The notes beneath the pieces are model-generated. The model was not told the origin of the DNA. It saw nothing but the letters and a program-made list of their open reading frames with translations, and made no database searches. From assembly GCF_965363235.1 (NCBI RefSeq), contig NC_134845.1:32536154-32600153 (forward strand): a DNA stretch of 64,000 nucleotides, written 5' to 3'. Numbering within the stretch: position 1 is the first letter of the stretch; each line of letters starts with the position of its first letter. Position numbers and translations under genes: made by a program. This stretch comes from Mytilus galloprovincialis. Taxonomy: Eukaryota > Mollusca > Bivalvia > Mytilida > Mytilidae. Positions 11,421-24,300 of the stretch are shown in pieces.

Positions 11421-13120
11421 GAACATATTCATGCAATCGTATCAATTAGATCGAATGAACGTAGTTATTTTAGAAGCAGACTAAGGGGCAGTGTGCTCGC
11501 CCCGTTTTGTTGCTGATTATTTAAGGAATCACTGGATCACGGGGTACTTCTTATAGCAGTCAATGCCGCCCCGGTTTATGAAAATTTCTGGTCCGCCACT
11601 GATAGATAAATTTATGATAAATACATTTCTCGGTGCCTAGCTAATAATTATGTATAGAGTATGCATCAATACGATTTACTCATTTGTATGAAGATCTGGA
11701 TTACAGAATCGTAAATAAATGGACCCCACAAATAAACTATCAAGAAATAAGCAAAAAGAAAGAAAACAACATCAGGGGTTGCTAAATATATGATGGTGAG
11801 GATTAGAAAATTATCGCCAAACAAATAAAAAATATTGAAAATACCAAAGGTATAATAGAAAAGAACAACCCCCCCCCCCCAAAAAAAAAATAAGCCCTCT
11901 TTCAGACCTTAACGTAAATTGCTTTGAAATATTCCGCCTGAGGATCTTCCTTAAATTTTACTCATAGTACTAGCTACAACTTCAATGTATGGTGTGTGTG
12001 ACACGTGTTTTTCCAATATGTTTTTTTAAAGCAAAACTAATCCTGATCAAGTCAGGAATATGATACTTGTCATCAATTTGTTTGGTGTGTTTGATGTGTT
12101 TGGGTTTTTGCCATATGACACATGTTATCATATTTGTTTGATGTGTTTAAGTTTTTGATTTTATCATTTGATTAGGGACTTTCCATTTGGATTGTCATTG
12201 GTGTTCAGTTTTTTTTTGTGATTCTACTTTTTACATATGTTGACCGAAAGTACACCAACGTATTAAAACTTGTGATTTAGAAAAAAACTTTCAAAGAATT
12301 CGTATTTTCACATTTTTATAAATTTGTTTGTCATTTTGCATTGTTTTCTTTCTGTTCATTGCTATAGTAATAAATAGTTGTGCATCTATCTGTTTGTTTT
12401 GGTTTTATTGTAAATAATACAATTACAAGTTACAGCTGTATATATACCACAAAGTACACACCTCCAAATTTTCTAAGATTTTCAACGATTGGCCATACAA
12501 TGCATGAATAAAACAAATATAAATACAAAAGTTACCTGACTCATATTCATAAATATGGTAAGTGCTTTTAACGAATTTAATTCCTCAGAAATTTTGAGAA
12601 AAAATAGATAAATTTTAAGGTCGTTAGTTATTGAGGACGATAGTTTTGAGTCGATATTTATTGTGTCGATATTTTTTGTGTCGACAGTGTTTGTGTCGAT
12701 AGTTTTGAGAACGATAGTTTTTGAGGTGCTGATGTCTTCAAAAAGTTGCATATTACTGCTTTGTTATGACAAATATGCTTGCCGAAGGTCATCATGATGG
12801 GCTAGACAATGATCAGCTTGACCTGAGGTTTTTAAAGCCTTCACGGGTATGCTGGATGAAACCAGGAACACAAATTATTCAGTGATTCACTCATAAAATA
12901 CAAAAATACGCGGCAATCCGATAGATTAATTTCAAATTTAATCATAATTAAATGATTAAGTAGCCGTCAGTATAGGTTTTCAGAAGACTTCCACGAATAA
13001 TGATCAGCTATACAAGAATCAAAATAGAGATTTTAGTCTATCAAGAATAATATTCTATTTGACACTGTTGTAGAGTGTTCATTGTTGAAGATGCACATAA
13101 AGCTATGTACTTCAGTAGGT
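11421..13120. other. Intergenic; low-complexity and short repeats
   Basis: Contains a C-run/A-run near 11870-11890, a terminus-like GGTCCGCCACTG at 11591-11602, and a 15-bp imperfect repeat (GTCGATATTTATTGT type, 12650-12730) that makes an open frame on the minus strand read as repeated IDT motifs. No gene was supported. Confidence 0.5.
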
Positions 13121-13139
13121 GAGCGACACAGACTTTTTA

Positions 13140-13425
13140 AATAAACTCATCATAGATACCAGGACTAAATTTAGTATATACGCCAGACGCGCGTTTCGTC
13201 TACAAAAGACTCATCAGTGACGCTCGAATCCAAAAAAGTTAAAAAGACCAAATAAAGTACGAAGTTGATGAGCACTGAGGACTAAAATTCCTAAACGTTT
13301 TGCCAAATACAGCTAAGGTAATCTATGCCTGAGGTAGAAGCCTCAAGTTATAAACACCTGGATCCTACCTTAAATAAGATAAATCCAGACTACTTATACA
13401 CATATGAATATCCCATTTGTTACAA
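13140..13425 (+). repeat. Interspersed repeat with ACGCGCGTTTCGTCTAC core, copy 1
   Basis: Contains ATAGATACCAGGACTAAAT, ACGCGCGTTTCGTCTACA and TCATCAGTGACGCTC in order. Diverged copies lie at 14740-15085 (reverse) and 16088-16256. I remember this as one of the commonest mussel repeats; it has no coding potential. Confidence 0.75.
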
Positions 13426-13594
13426 GTAGATATTTAAATTCTGATTTGTAGTGAATTAAATTAGTATAAATCCGAATTTCATTTTTTTACTTGTACATAT
13501 GTAGTAGGAGGATTCAGGATCTTACTGCAATCCAATGTGTGCTGTAACATGTGCATCCGGAAGTGTCTTGAGCTTAATAGAAGACGCATTTTCA

Positions 13595-14686
13595 AACAAG
13601 AGTGCACACACTGAAATGTCTCGCCTTCTTTACTATAATCATTGATATTATGTTGATACTCCTAAATATACAGCTTTATTGACTGTCACATAAACTTAAC
13701 ATTAACCAAGAAAACTAAACATTGATCAATGAACCATGAAAATGAGGTCAAGGTCAGATGAACCATATGCCAGGCAGACATGTACAGCTAACAATGCTTT
13801 CATACAACAAATATAGTTGGCCTCTTGCTTATAGTTTAAGAAAAAAGACCAAACACAAAAACCTAACACTGAGCAATGAACCGTAAAAACCAGGTCAAGG
13901 TCAAATAAAACCTGCACGACTGACATATAGATCATAAAATATTTCCATACACCAAATATAGTTGACCTATGACATATAGTATTAGATAAAAAGACTAAAA
14001 CTCAAAAACTTAACTTTGACCACTGAACCATGAAAATGAGGTCAAGGTCAGATGACATCTGCCCGCTAGACATGTACACCTTACAATCATTCCATAAAAC
14101 AAATATAGTAAACCAATTGCATAAAGGTATGAGAAAAACAGACCAAAACACAAAAACTTAACTATATCCACTGAACCATGAAAATGAGGTCAAGGTCAGA
14201 TGACACCTGCCAGTTGGACATGTTCACCTTACAGTCCTTCCATACACCGAATATACTAGACCTATTGCTTATAGTATCTGAGATATGGACTTGACCACCA
14301 AAACTTAACCTTGTTCACTGATCCATGAAATGAGGTCGAGGTCAAGTGAAAACTGTCTGACGGGCATGAGGACCTTGCAAGGTACGCACATACTAAATAT
14401 AGTTATCCTATTACTTATAGTAAGAGAGAATTTAACATTACAAAAAATTTGAACTTTTTTTTCAAGTGGGCACTGAACCATGAAAATGAGGTCAAGGACA
14501 ATGGACATGTGACTGACGGAAACTTCGTAACATGAGGCATCTATATACAAAATATGAAGCATCCAGGTCTTCCACCTTCTGAAATATATAGGTTTTAAGA
14601 AGTGAGCTAACACCGCCGCCGCCGCCGCCGCCGCCGGATCACTATCCCTATGTCGAGCTTTCTGCAACAAAAGTTGCAGGCTCGAC
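13595..14686 (-). mobile_element. Family B element, copy 1
   Basis: On the minus strand it begins with the hairpin GTCGAGCCTGCAAC/GTTGCAG...GCTCGAC, then a (CCG)n tract (plus strand 14612-14637), then about six tandem monomers of ~147 bp marked by AACCATGAAAATGAGGTCAA, and ends near GTGTGCACTCTTGTT. A second copy lies at 53598-54672 (+). Non-coding; the plan recalls bivalve 'pearl'-type and Helentron-derived elements. Confidence 0.8.
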
Positions 14687-14739
14687 AATAAAATTAGGAC
14701 ACAACCTTGATATGCGTATACATTATTTAGGGTTTGCCC

Positions 14740-15085
14740 TGGTACCTTTGATTACTATTTACACCACTGGGTCGATGCCACTGCTTGTGGACGTTTCATC
14801 CCCGAGGGTATCACCAGCCCAGTAGTCAGCACTTCGGTGTTGACATGAATATCAACTATATGTTCATTTTTAAAAATTTCCTGTTACAAAGCTTCGAAAT
14901 ATTCGAAAAACTAAGGATTTTTTTTATCCCAGTAATAGATTACTTTAGCCGTATTTGGCACAACGTTTTGGAATTTTGGGTCCTCAATGCTCTTCAACTT
15001 AGTAATTGTTTGGCTTTATAACTAGATTGATCTGAGCGCCACTGAAGAGTCTTATGTAGACAAAACGCGCGTCTGTATAAAAGAG
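14740..15085 (-). repeat. Interspersed repeat with CGCGCGT core, copy 2 (reverse)
   Basis: Reverse-oriented, diverged relative of the repeat at 13140: shows GTAGACAAAACGCGCGTCTG at its end and the GGGTCCTCAATGCTCTTCAA block. Makes a short non-gene open frame. Confidence 0.65.
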
Positions 15086-15104
15086 ACTGATATCCAACTC
15101 AACA

Positions 15105-15330
15105 AGAATGTGTCCATAGTACACGGATGTTCCACGCGCACTATGATTTTCTATGTTCAGTGGACCGTGAAATTGGGGTCAAAACTCAAATTTTGCTTTA
15201 AAATTATAAAGATCATATCATAATGTGTACTAAGTTTCATGTTCAAAACTTGGAACATCCAAATGAAACATTCAGATATCTATCCAGTATCGTTTTGACA
15301 AATCTTCATGGAATTTTATGAAATAAGGGC
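15105..15330 (-). repeat. Family F repeat fragment (reverse)
   Basis: Matches in reverse the element at 58019-58400: AAGAATGTGTCCATAGTACA, TTCTATGTTCAGTGGACC, AATTGGGGTCAAAACT. One monomer and a degenerate tail remain. Confidence 0.65.
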
Positions 15331-15432
15331 AGAATCTTCTTTATGATAAAAAGACATTATCGATAGCAGCATTTTGAAACTAAGGTCATTTTTTTTCATT
15401 TTCCGTTTTCATGAATAAATATATCTTTTTTA

Positions 15433-15870
15433 GTCGAGCCTTCGACTTTTGTCGAAAAAGCGAGACATAGTGATCATAAATTCCGTCGTGAGCGGCGTCC
15501 ACAAATATTCACTCTGTGGTTAAAGTTTTTGAAATTTTAACAACTTTCTTAAACTATCCTGGATTTCTACTAAACTTGGACAAAATCTTACTTATGATCA
15601 TAAGATGTTATCTAGAAGTAAATTTTGTAAAAGAATTTTCCTGTTTTTTCCGTACTTATGGACTTAGTTTTTCTGCCAGGAAACATTACATTCACTCAAA
15701 GGTTAAAGTTTTTTAAATCTGAAAGACTTTCTTAAACTATCCTGGATTTGTACCAAACTTCTACAGAAGCTTGTGTATGATCGAAAGCTAGTATGTAGAA
15801 GAAAATCTGGTTAAAATTTCGTTCCTATTTTGCTTCTTTAAAGAATTTGGGTAATACTCTCATTTTTTTC
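15433..15870 (+). mobile_element. Family C element with terminal hairpin
   Basis: Begins GTCGAGCCTTCGACTTTTG with the pairing arm GTCGAAAAAGCGAGAC, then a CGTCGTGAGCGGCGTCC tract, then two ~183-bp monomers sharing CTTTCTTAAACTATCCTGG (15544 and 15727). Same plan as family B with unrelated internal sequence. Confidence 0.65.
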
Positions 15871-16087
15871 TGATTTCTTATCTTTCTAATCAATTCATGT
15901 GCTTTAAACATTGTATACAAATGTTGCCATTATTTTATGACAGCTAATGTTTATGTATGCATAGTAATTTCTGAACATCTGTTGATGGATCAAACCAACA
16001 AAACAGGAGATCATAAGGTGACATAAGTGGTATGAACAAGCTAGTTTGTTTTTTACGAGTTAAAACATATAGTGCCTTTAATATTTA

Positions 16088-16256
16088 TCAAAGGTACCAG
16101 GATTATAATTTAATACACCAGAAGCGCATTTTGTCTACATAAGACTCGTCAGTGACACTCAGATAAAAAAAGCCAAACAAATACAAAGTTGAAGCCTTCA
16201 CGGGCATTGAGGACCCAAAATTTCAAAAAGTTGTTCCAAATACGTCTAAGGTAAAA
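16088..16256 (+). repeat. Interspersed repeat with GCGCATTTTGTCTAC core, copy 3
   Basis: Diverged copy of the 13140 repeat: GGTACCAGGATTATAATTTA, AAGCGCATTTTGTCTACA, GACTCGTCAGTGACACTC. Confidence 0.65.
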
Positions 16257-16539
16257 GCGTATTTATAGTAAGTTACTATATTGTATGGACTTTGCTCATT
16301 TTTGATACTGATGGATTTATGTCATTGGCATCTTCTCAGTTTTGTTAACATACCTTTTTAGGCATACAGAAGATTCAATAAGTGCAAATAGAGTGGCAAA
16401 CCAGATTTAACCACTAATAAGAAGCATTTCATGATAGAGGGGATGACACTTTTGGGATGTGGGGTAAAGAGGTTAAAAAAAATGGGGATGTAGGAATCAA
16501 CTTCCACATACAGATGCAGGATTCGTGTATCTAAGACCA

Positions 16540-17285
16540 TGTTCGTCATCATTGTGTACAAGTTTCATAACATTTGGTTGAGACAAACAGAAGTTAGAGA
16601 ACAAAAAAGGCAGATTTAGCAATTTTTCCATTTATAAAGGGGCATAACTAAAGGACAATCAAGGTGATGCTACACAATCCTGATCTGTGTTTTGTGGTCA
16701 TAAGCATTGTGTATAAGTTTTATAGTATTTGGTTGAGGCAAACTAAAGTTAGAGAATAGAAATGAAATTTTCAACATTTTGTTTGTTTATAAAGGTACAT
16801 AACTCATGAAAGGTAAGTCATGCCACCCAATTTCAAATTTAAGATGTGTTTTGTGATCCTAAGCATTGTGTATAAATTTTATAGTATTTGGTTGAGGCAA
16901 ACTAAAGTTAGAGAACAGAAATGAAATATTCAACATTTTGTTTATGTTTATAAGGGTACATAACTCATGAAAGGTAAAAGTCAAGCCACCCATTTTCAAA
17001 TGTAAGTTGTGTTTTGTGGTCATAAGCATTGTATATAAGTTTTATAGTATTTGGTTGAGGCAAACAAAAGTTAGAGAAACAGAAATGAAATATTCAACAT
17101 TTTGTTTATGTTTATAAAGGAACATAACTTATAAAGGTAAAAGTCATGTCACCCAATTTCAAAATTAAGTTGTGTTTTGTGGTCATAAGCATTGTGTATA
17201 AGTTTATAACATTTGATAGAGGCAAACTAAAGTAATAGAATGCCAATCAATTTGTCTGATGTTCTGTACGGACTAACATCAGTAA
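16540..17285 (+). repeat. Family E: five ~160-bp tandem monomers plus hairpin
   Basis: AGCATTGTGTATAAGTTTTA recurs with starts near 16549, 16703, 16862, 17025 and 17188 (spacings about 154-163 bp). The array is followed by a short hairpin, CTGATGTT/AACATCAG, at 17257-17284. The monomer length matches the ~160-bp core repeats known from bivalve satellites. Confidence 0.75.
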
Positions 17286-17299
17286 CACTTAAGCAAACT

Positions 17300-20200
17300 A
17301 TAATACAGCAGGGGCATAAGATACATAGGATCTTGGAAAATGAAAGTAAAATTTGAAGTGGGAAAAATTACAAAAAAAAAGAAGCTGGATTTAAGAAATC
17401 AGAATCCCTGTGTCACAATATTAAGGTAAACCAACCATCCATGAGAATGAGTGCAATTGTTTACAATTACTTTTAGTTTTGTTTCGGCTAAATTAGTAAG
17501 AGTAAAAGTGATTCTTTTTTTATGTTTTAATTCAGTAAAGGTTCTATTGTACAGTATATAAATTATTGATAATCTGTATTGATAATCTTATCAACTTTTA
17601 AAACAAATATAATATAACACACATAGCACACGAATGACTGCCTTAAAATTGTTTACTGAGGGCAAAATAAAATATAACTCGGTTTCTGTACCTTGTATAA
17701 CCATTTCATCAAGCATTCTTGAACCAAGAAAATTTGAGAAATTAAAAACGGTTAAGAAAAAATATTTAAAAATATAAATTATGTTGGTCTAACTACAACC
17801 ATAAGACAATAACAATCATACTGTTTAATGCAACCAATGTTTAAAAGAACAGGTTTATCATAAAATGCAGGTATAAGCTTAAGATAGCAAACAAATATAA
17901 TAAATAATATCAATTTGGTATTAATTACATTTGAATAAAATGAATAATTCTATTTTTAAATATAAAATAATAATGAAAACAAAAACGTAAAACTAAATGT
18001 ATATAAGAATTCATATTTGGATATTCCACTGTCCTATTATTTTTATTTATTCAACTATACTATAAAATACAATATAAAGTAACATTTAGCAAATGACATT
18101 AATCTATATAATGCTAAATGAGGACAATAAATATCTAGCACCATCAGGATATATATAAACGATATGTTCTAATGCATTATTGTTTGTAATATACAATTTG
18201 ACATGAAGTCAACACATCATTTATTCATAAAAAAAAGTTGTTTGCACCAAGGAAAGGTATTTAAAAGAAATAAAGTTGTTTACATTTAGGTATAATTTAA
18301 TTTGGGATGTAAGACTTCTTCTCATTGGCTTAGAGCTTTTTGTCTATAAGCTCATAGACATAATTTTGTCATTTGACCATGATGCCATCAATGTTATTTT
18401 TAATGATATACTCCTTTGAGATGAAATACGAATTAAATTATAAGGAATGACTGTAACATTTTTTCTATCTATTCAAAATAACCTAAAATATGTGGTGCAC
18501 AATGAATAACCTGAGTAACAGGTTATTTATAAGTGTGCACAACATTAGACAGAAAAAAATATTGCAGTCATTCATTAAATAACATCAGAGTACAGCAATT
18601 TCACCAAAACAGTATAAAGTTTAAATTTGTTATATTTTTATAATAAATGTACATATGTTATGAACTTTGATAAATCACTTTGGTAAACTGTAAAAGATTA
18701 TATTATTTATGCCTTTCCTCCATGTATGACACCTTTTGACACCATCCCCATAACTCCATATTGACGCCTGTGTTGTGCCTCAGTTGAAACATCTTACCTA
18801 CGAAAAATCTGTATCAGTCTTAATATTTGTATCTAATATAAAAAAGGATATTCATGAGAATATCTGACTGGAATTTCATTGATAAAATATTCGTTTTTCG
18901 CAATGCATTTAATTAAACCTGCATATTTTTTTGTTATTGAAAAGTTCCTATGCGAATCAAGTATGTAAATAGAAATTTCATGGAGGAAAAGGATAATATG
19001 GTCATTAATAATTCAATCTGTAAAACATTGAATTCTTACTTATTGTCAGCCCTTCTCCCCTCCCCATCCTCAAATTGCAAAGAAATGCTTTAAAATAGAA
19101 CAATATCGATGTCAAAAAACAGAATGGAAGGAAACTTCTAATGGTCATGCCAAATCAAATAGTTTGTGTGCAGATATAAACAGTTCTGATAAGAGGTAGT
19201 TAGAGGGTATAAGGGTTCAAATTTGCCTTTCAGAATTGAAAGAACTATGGGTAATCTCATTGTTTGTACACCAAAATGTAAATAACATTACTAATCACAG
19301 TGTTTTAATGTATTCTTTTGAAAATGTTACCCAGAATGCATTACATTCTTAAAGGGCAGGCCATTCATTAGGAGGCGGTACCCGGTACTTTTACCCTCCT
19401 ATGCTATTGACAAGTACCGCCTAAAGGTAGAAATTTTTATATAAGATATTCATGGAATAAATTGAAAAGTACCACCTAGAAATGTGGAAAGTACCAGTCA
19501 ACATGAAAGATAATGAAACCCCTGAAGGGAGAATAAGTGTGGGTTCCTGTTGTGGGACCTTCCTCTTCTTTAATGAAGTGAACCATTGATATTAAGATTG
19601 TAAAGGCAAGGCAATGCATTCTTTACATGGGATCTATGACTCTTGAAAGGAGGGCCATCATTTGAAAATTTAAATGGTTATGAACCTTTTTTTAGATAAA
19701 CAAATTTGAAACACAATTATTTTCGATAATTTGTATATACTAAATGCAATTAATTAACTTTAATATTAACGTAGCATACATTAAAACAACTTCTAATACA
19801 TTATTTAATAGGACAAATCAGCACCGAGTATTCTAATATCATTTCAATAATATTGTTTATTAAATCTAAAAACACTTTAATTTTCTAATTCTTCAGACAT
19901 GACTGATATAAAACAACTAAAACACAGACATATATATATGTATAAAATTATTAAAGCTTACATAAACGATTTCCTAGCAAAATAATAAATGCTTGCTAAA
20001 GTACTGTATAATTGTACAAAAATAAAATGTCTATGACCTTCAAAAAATATAATGCCAGATTATAGATAGCTAAATTTTATCTTATATACTGTATGTATGT
20101 AACTTTGAAATCAATAATATATAACTCTAATAGTTTTATAATAAATTCAACAAAAAATAATATGCAATCTGTAAATATTTTCTCCCATAGATATGTCGAG

Positions 20201-21155
20201 TTTTATATATCAACGGTTTCAAATGAAAATCTAAAATTTATTCATAGTCTTAAAAAATATTCTAAAAATTAACATCATTAAAAATACAACCTATTTTCCA
20301 TGTCTTCCTTGGACGGAATAATAATAATATCATAATTTATGAATAAATATAAAGATATAAAAATGTTTTAAAAATATGTCACTGTCTTATACTTTACTCA
20401 TTTCAATAAATTGACAATGCTAAGATTAAAATCTTACAAAATTTTTTGATAATATATATATAGGTGGGGGAAAAGACCGTCACTGTAACATCATAACGTA
20501 TATAAAATACAAAGTTTGTTTAAAAATTGCACTATTTTCTATATTTTTTTTATATTAACTTGACTTATTAATTTTACAGCAATATCAAGTTTGATTGCTG
20601 CCAAGTATTCTAAATTAACTAGATAGTGAGGTAATTGATAATTAAAGCCTATAAATACTATGTTACTTTACAAATATATATTTATCAAAAAAATATCATC
20701 ATTTGATACATGGATTTCTGAATCATTCTTAGGAATTAAGATCTTTCTAATTAAAATAAAATATATATAATATCAATTGATTGAGAGTAAATCTGGGTAA
20801 TAATTCAGGTTTGCAGTCACTTTTTCTGGCTTGAAACATCCATTAAAACTTTTAAATAACAAATCCAAGGGAAAAGTTCTAAACATTCATGAAACACAAA
20901 ATCGATTCAGTGTTAATGTTGAATGTCTTCTATCTAAATTTAATTTGTTTTCAGACCATGTAGGTTAAGGAGCTAAAAAAAAATGCTCTCCATTTTTCTT
21001 CTCTAAAAGAAAATTGGTAGTAAAATGGTTGTCATTCTTCTTGATATACAATTTCAAGAAGCCATTGCTACTAATTTTTACAATTATTTACCGAATATCA
21101 TTAATAAAATGTTTATCAATGTGAGAAACAATTTCAGTGGGAAATATTTCCATCA
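17300..21155. other. AT-rich 3' flank of the sarcoglycan gene
   Basis: Very AT-rich, no coding open frame. May include a long 3' UTR of the minus-strand sarcoglycan; many TTTATT (AATAAA on minus) prevent choosing a polyadenylation site. It also holds a fold-back at 18441-18580 and a short GGTACCCGGTACTTT dyad near 19380. Confidence 0.45.
18441..18580. repeat. Fold-back element (nested inverted arms)
   Basis: Outer arms GGAATGACTGTAACATTTTT (18444) and AAAAAAATATTGCAGTCATT (18553); inner arms GTGCACAATGAATAACCTG (18496) and CAGGTTATTTATAAGTGTGC (18519) around a loop of about 5 nt. Resembles a small MITE. Confidence 0.65.
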
Positions 21156-21314
21156 TTACTGACAGATGGTATCTGTTGCTTTACAGTCAGAGTTAGGTTG
21201 GGATAAAAACAATCGTCCACTCTCACAAATACATAACTCATAAACAGTACCAGTGTATGGAGTCCCACTTTGTGGACTGCTTACTCTTGGCTTTTTGATA
21301 TAATAGTCTTTTGC
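21156..21314 (-). CDS. SGCD/SGCG/SGCZ: Sarcoglycan terminal exon 7
   Basis: 53 codons ending in TAA at 21158-21156; carries the C-terminal cysteine motif (CIC...C...C) that is diagnostic of beta/gamma/delta/zeta sarcoglycans. Confidence 0.95.
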   Translation of the reverse strand, partial: AKDYYIKKPRVSSPQSGTPYTGTVYELCICESGRLFLSQPNSDCKATDTICQ

Positions 21315-24300
21315 CTGTAAATACATCTACAAATACAAAACATTTGAAATTGAAAACAATGAAGAAATTTGTATTAACCTTTATCAACATTATTAGCAAT
21401 TCAAAAATAGAAAAATCATAAAAATCTTATTTTGCTTCCTTTTTTGTAATAATCTAGTTATGAATTATTACACTGGTCTATTCATCAGGACACCATAATT
21501 GGACTAATAAAATATGCCTTTGTATATGCAATGCCCAGATTTGTAAACGCAATACCTATAATGAAGAAAGTAAATTGTCAATGAAACATTGATTTCTTTT
21601 TTTGATTTATAAATTAATGAGTTGATATTACTCACATGGGTTAAAAGATGCATGGATGTACTGTAAATTCAATTTTAACAGTTTATATCTAAACAATATT
21701 TTTAACCTAATCAGAAGCATTTGGCCTTTGTTCATGTTGTTAGTCTTGTATGTTTTTTAACTTTAGTTTCATTCATATATTTCAGAGTTTAGTAGGACAT
21801 CCATTCTGAACTAGTACCTATTTTTGTTAAGTGGACAGCTGAGGAACAACTCTGGATGTGGCATTCTCGCTGAATTGAAGACCCATTGGTGGCCTTTGGC
21901 TGTTTTTTGCTCTTTGGTCGGGTGATTGTCTCTTTGACAGATTCCCCATTTCCATTCTCAAATTTATTTAAAGCAATTTATTCATGTGATTTAAAAGAGA
22001 AGTTAATCAACATTATCTTAGCAATATATAAATCCTTGCTAAGGAGTAGGTTCAGTAAGTCCCCTTTTTGGCCCCAAAATATAGCAGTTTTACAAAATTG
22101 TGAAACTGTAATATTTTAGCTATTTATTGGAATGTGGAATGCTTCTGCTACACAAATATGGGCTGTTTTTGACAATACAATGCACATATATCAGTACTAA
22201 CATCATTGAGTCATGCTAAATTACTGAAATCTTCACAATTTTAGCATTTTAGTTAAATTTTAGACGGTTTCCGTCTTAAATGAAAGTGGCCGCATTCGTG
22301 TTCATTCATAATATTGAAATGTAAGTTGTATTTAATGATAATATATAACATATATAAAGGTTGAGGATGAACACAGATGCAGTCACTTTCATTTTTGACA
22401 AAAAACATCTGAAAAGTGACGATTTTTTGCATATTTTATAGATTTTTCATATTTAAGCTTGAATCGGAGCGTTTTTAATGACTTAATCAGTTAAAATCTT
22501 TCATATTAACTAATTGAATCAATTGAAATAGACACTTAAGTGTTTAAAAAGTGTCCAAAATATTTCGTTAGATGAACCTGAAATTTGAGGCCAAAATTGG
22601 CCCTTACCGGACCTACTCCTTTGTCAAACTTTTTTCGTCTCTTATACTGTTACAAAAGTCCACAAAACTAGGTTGGTTTACAGTACCTGCATTGTATTTA
22701 ACATTTTCTTGAATAAAATTATCAGTCATTCATCTAATCATTATTTAACAGATATTCAGATGTCAATGAAAATCCAGATGATTATAAAATACTACTTACA
22801 TTTTTATTGGCAATCAGACTGAGTTGGTTAGCACTTTTTATGAGTATTTTACCAGCTGGAGCCGTAACATATACCCCTTCATCACCCACTACTCTCAATT
22901 GAGTACTTATTGCTTCTACTCTATAATAAATAAAAAGTCGAATGTGGTATAGGTACCAATGAGACAACTCTCCACAACAAACAAAATGACATACAATGTA
23001 ACACTAACAATCATATCATTCTGTAAACCTCACCATTGTACAAATAAGCAAGCACAAATATTATTGTTAGCATATTCTTTACTTTTTTTATTGCTTACCT
23101 TTTCTGTCAATTTTATGCTTCATAGAATTTTACAACTATCAATTCAGTAAATTACTTGCTTTCTCTTCTACAAATATAAATTTACATCTGACAGCTGTGT
23201 TTTAGGACTTGGTGGGCTGTGGGACATCAGAGCACAATCCATAAAGAAAACATGGAAATTGTCAACTCAGACTATGGATGACAAGTTTCCGATTCAAACC
23301 GTATAACTTTCAATTTCTCATTAAATATTCTCCACAGTTCTTTCTTCACTTTCTTCCCACTATAGCACAACTAAGGTTGTATTTCCATATCTTAACAACC
23401 CTTCCTTATAAAAGCATGCTTATTTAAGTCCTCTGAAGTAGTAGTAAATGCTATACAGGGCTCAAACTACTTCAGAATCATAGGGAGAAGTGACTTTGAT
23501 TTTTGAAACTGATGGGGAGAAGTGGTGAGATTTGAAAGAGAATTGCTTGTTCACTCAGGGCCCTACAATGTTTAGTTTTTACTTTGTAATAAAGCGCCAT
23601 ATCTTATTTTCTTATTATATTGTTCTATTCATATCTGAGAATACAATCAATGTAACAGTTCAAATTCAAAGTTGTTTAAGTTTATTACATCTATTTGCAC
23701 CATTAATTTATTAGTTCTATATCCAAAAAAATATAGTAGAATATACCGCTATTACATAGCATATGTCAATTACTATATTATATTGCGGGAGCATACAAAG
23801 AGCAAATTGATCATTGTATGAATCTAGTTTCATATATTACAATATATTAGTTACCTCAATGGTTCTGACACAGGTCCTCTAACATTAGGTGTGGCTATAG
23901 ATCCTGTAAAGTTTACTTTGGATGAACCTAAATATACAAACAGAATGAATATCGTTAAAAAGTGTACATTTAAAATTTATTTCTATCATATACATTTTGT
24001 AATTTTTTTTCTTTTAAATAAGTAAACTAGAGGCTCTCAAGAGCCTGTGTTGCTCACCTGTTACTGTATTTACTGATGTCGGCCATCTTGGTTGGTAGGC
24101 GGGGTCATTAGACACTTTTTTAAAATAGATTCCCTAGTAATTATTGTGGGCAAGTTTAGTTAAATTTGGCCCATAGATTTAGAAAAGAAGATTTTTGTAC
24201 AAGTTACAAAAATGACGAAAAGTTGTTCAATATTGACTATAAAGGACAATAACTCCTTAAAGGGTTCTCGGACAATTTTGATCATGTTGACTTATTTGTA

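Noticed and set aside
12482..12751. 89-codon minus-strand frame with IDT repeats as a peptide gene
   Set aside because: Caused by a 15-bp imperfect DNA repeat; no signal peptide and no splice or promoter evidence.
14305..14688. 127-codon frame shared with 53596-53811 as a conserved gene
   Set aside because: The sharing is explained by two copies of the family B element; the alanine run is its CCG tract.
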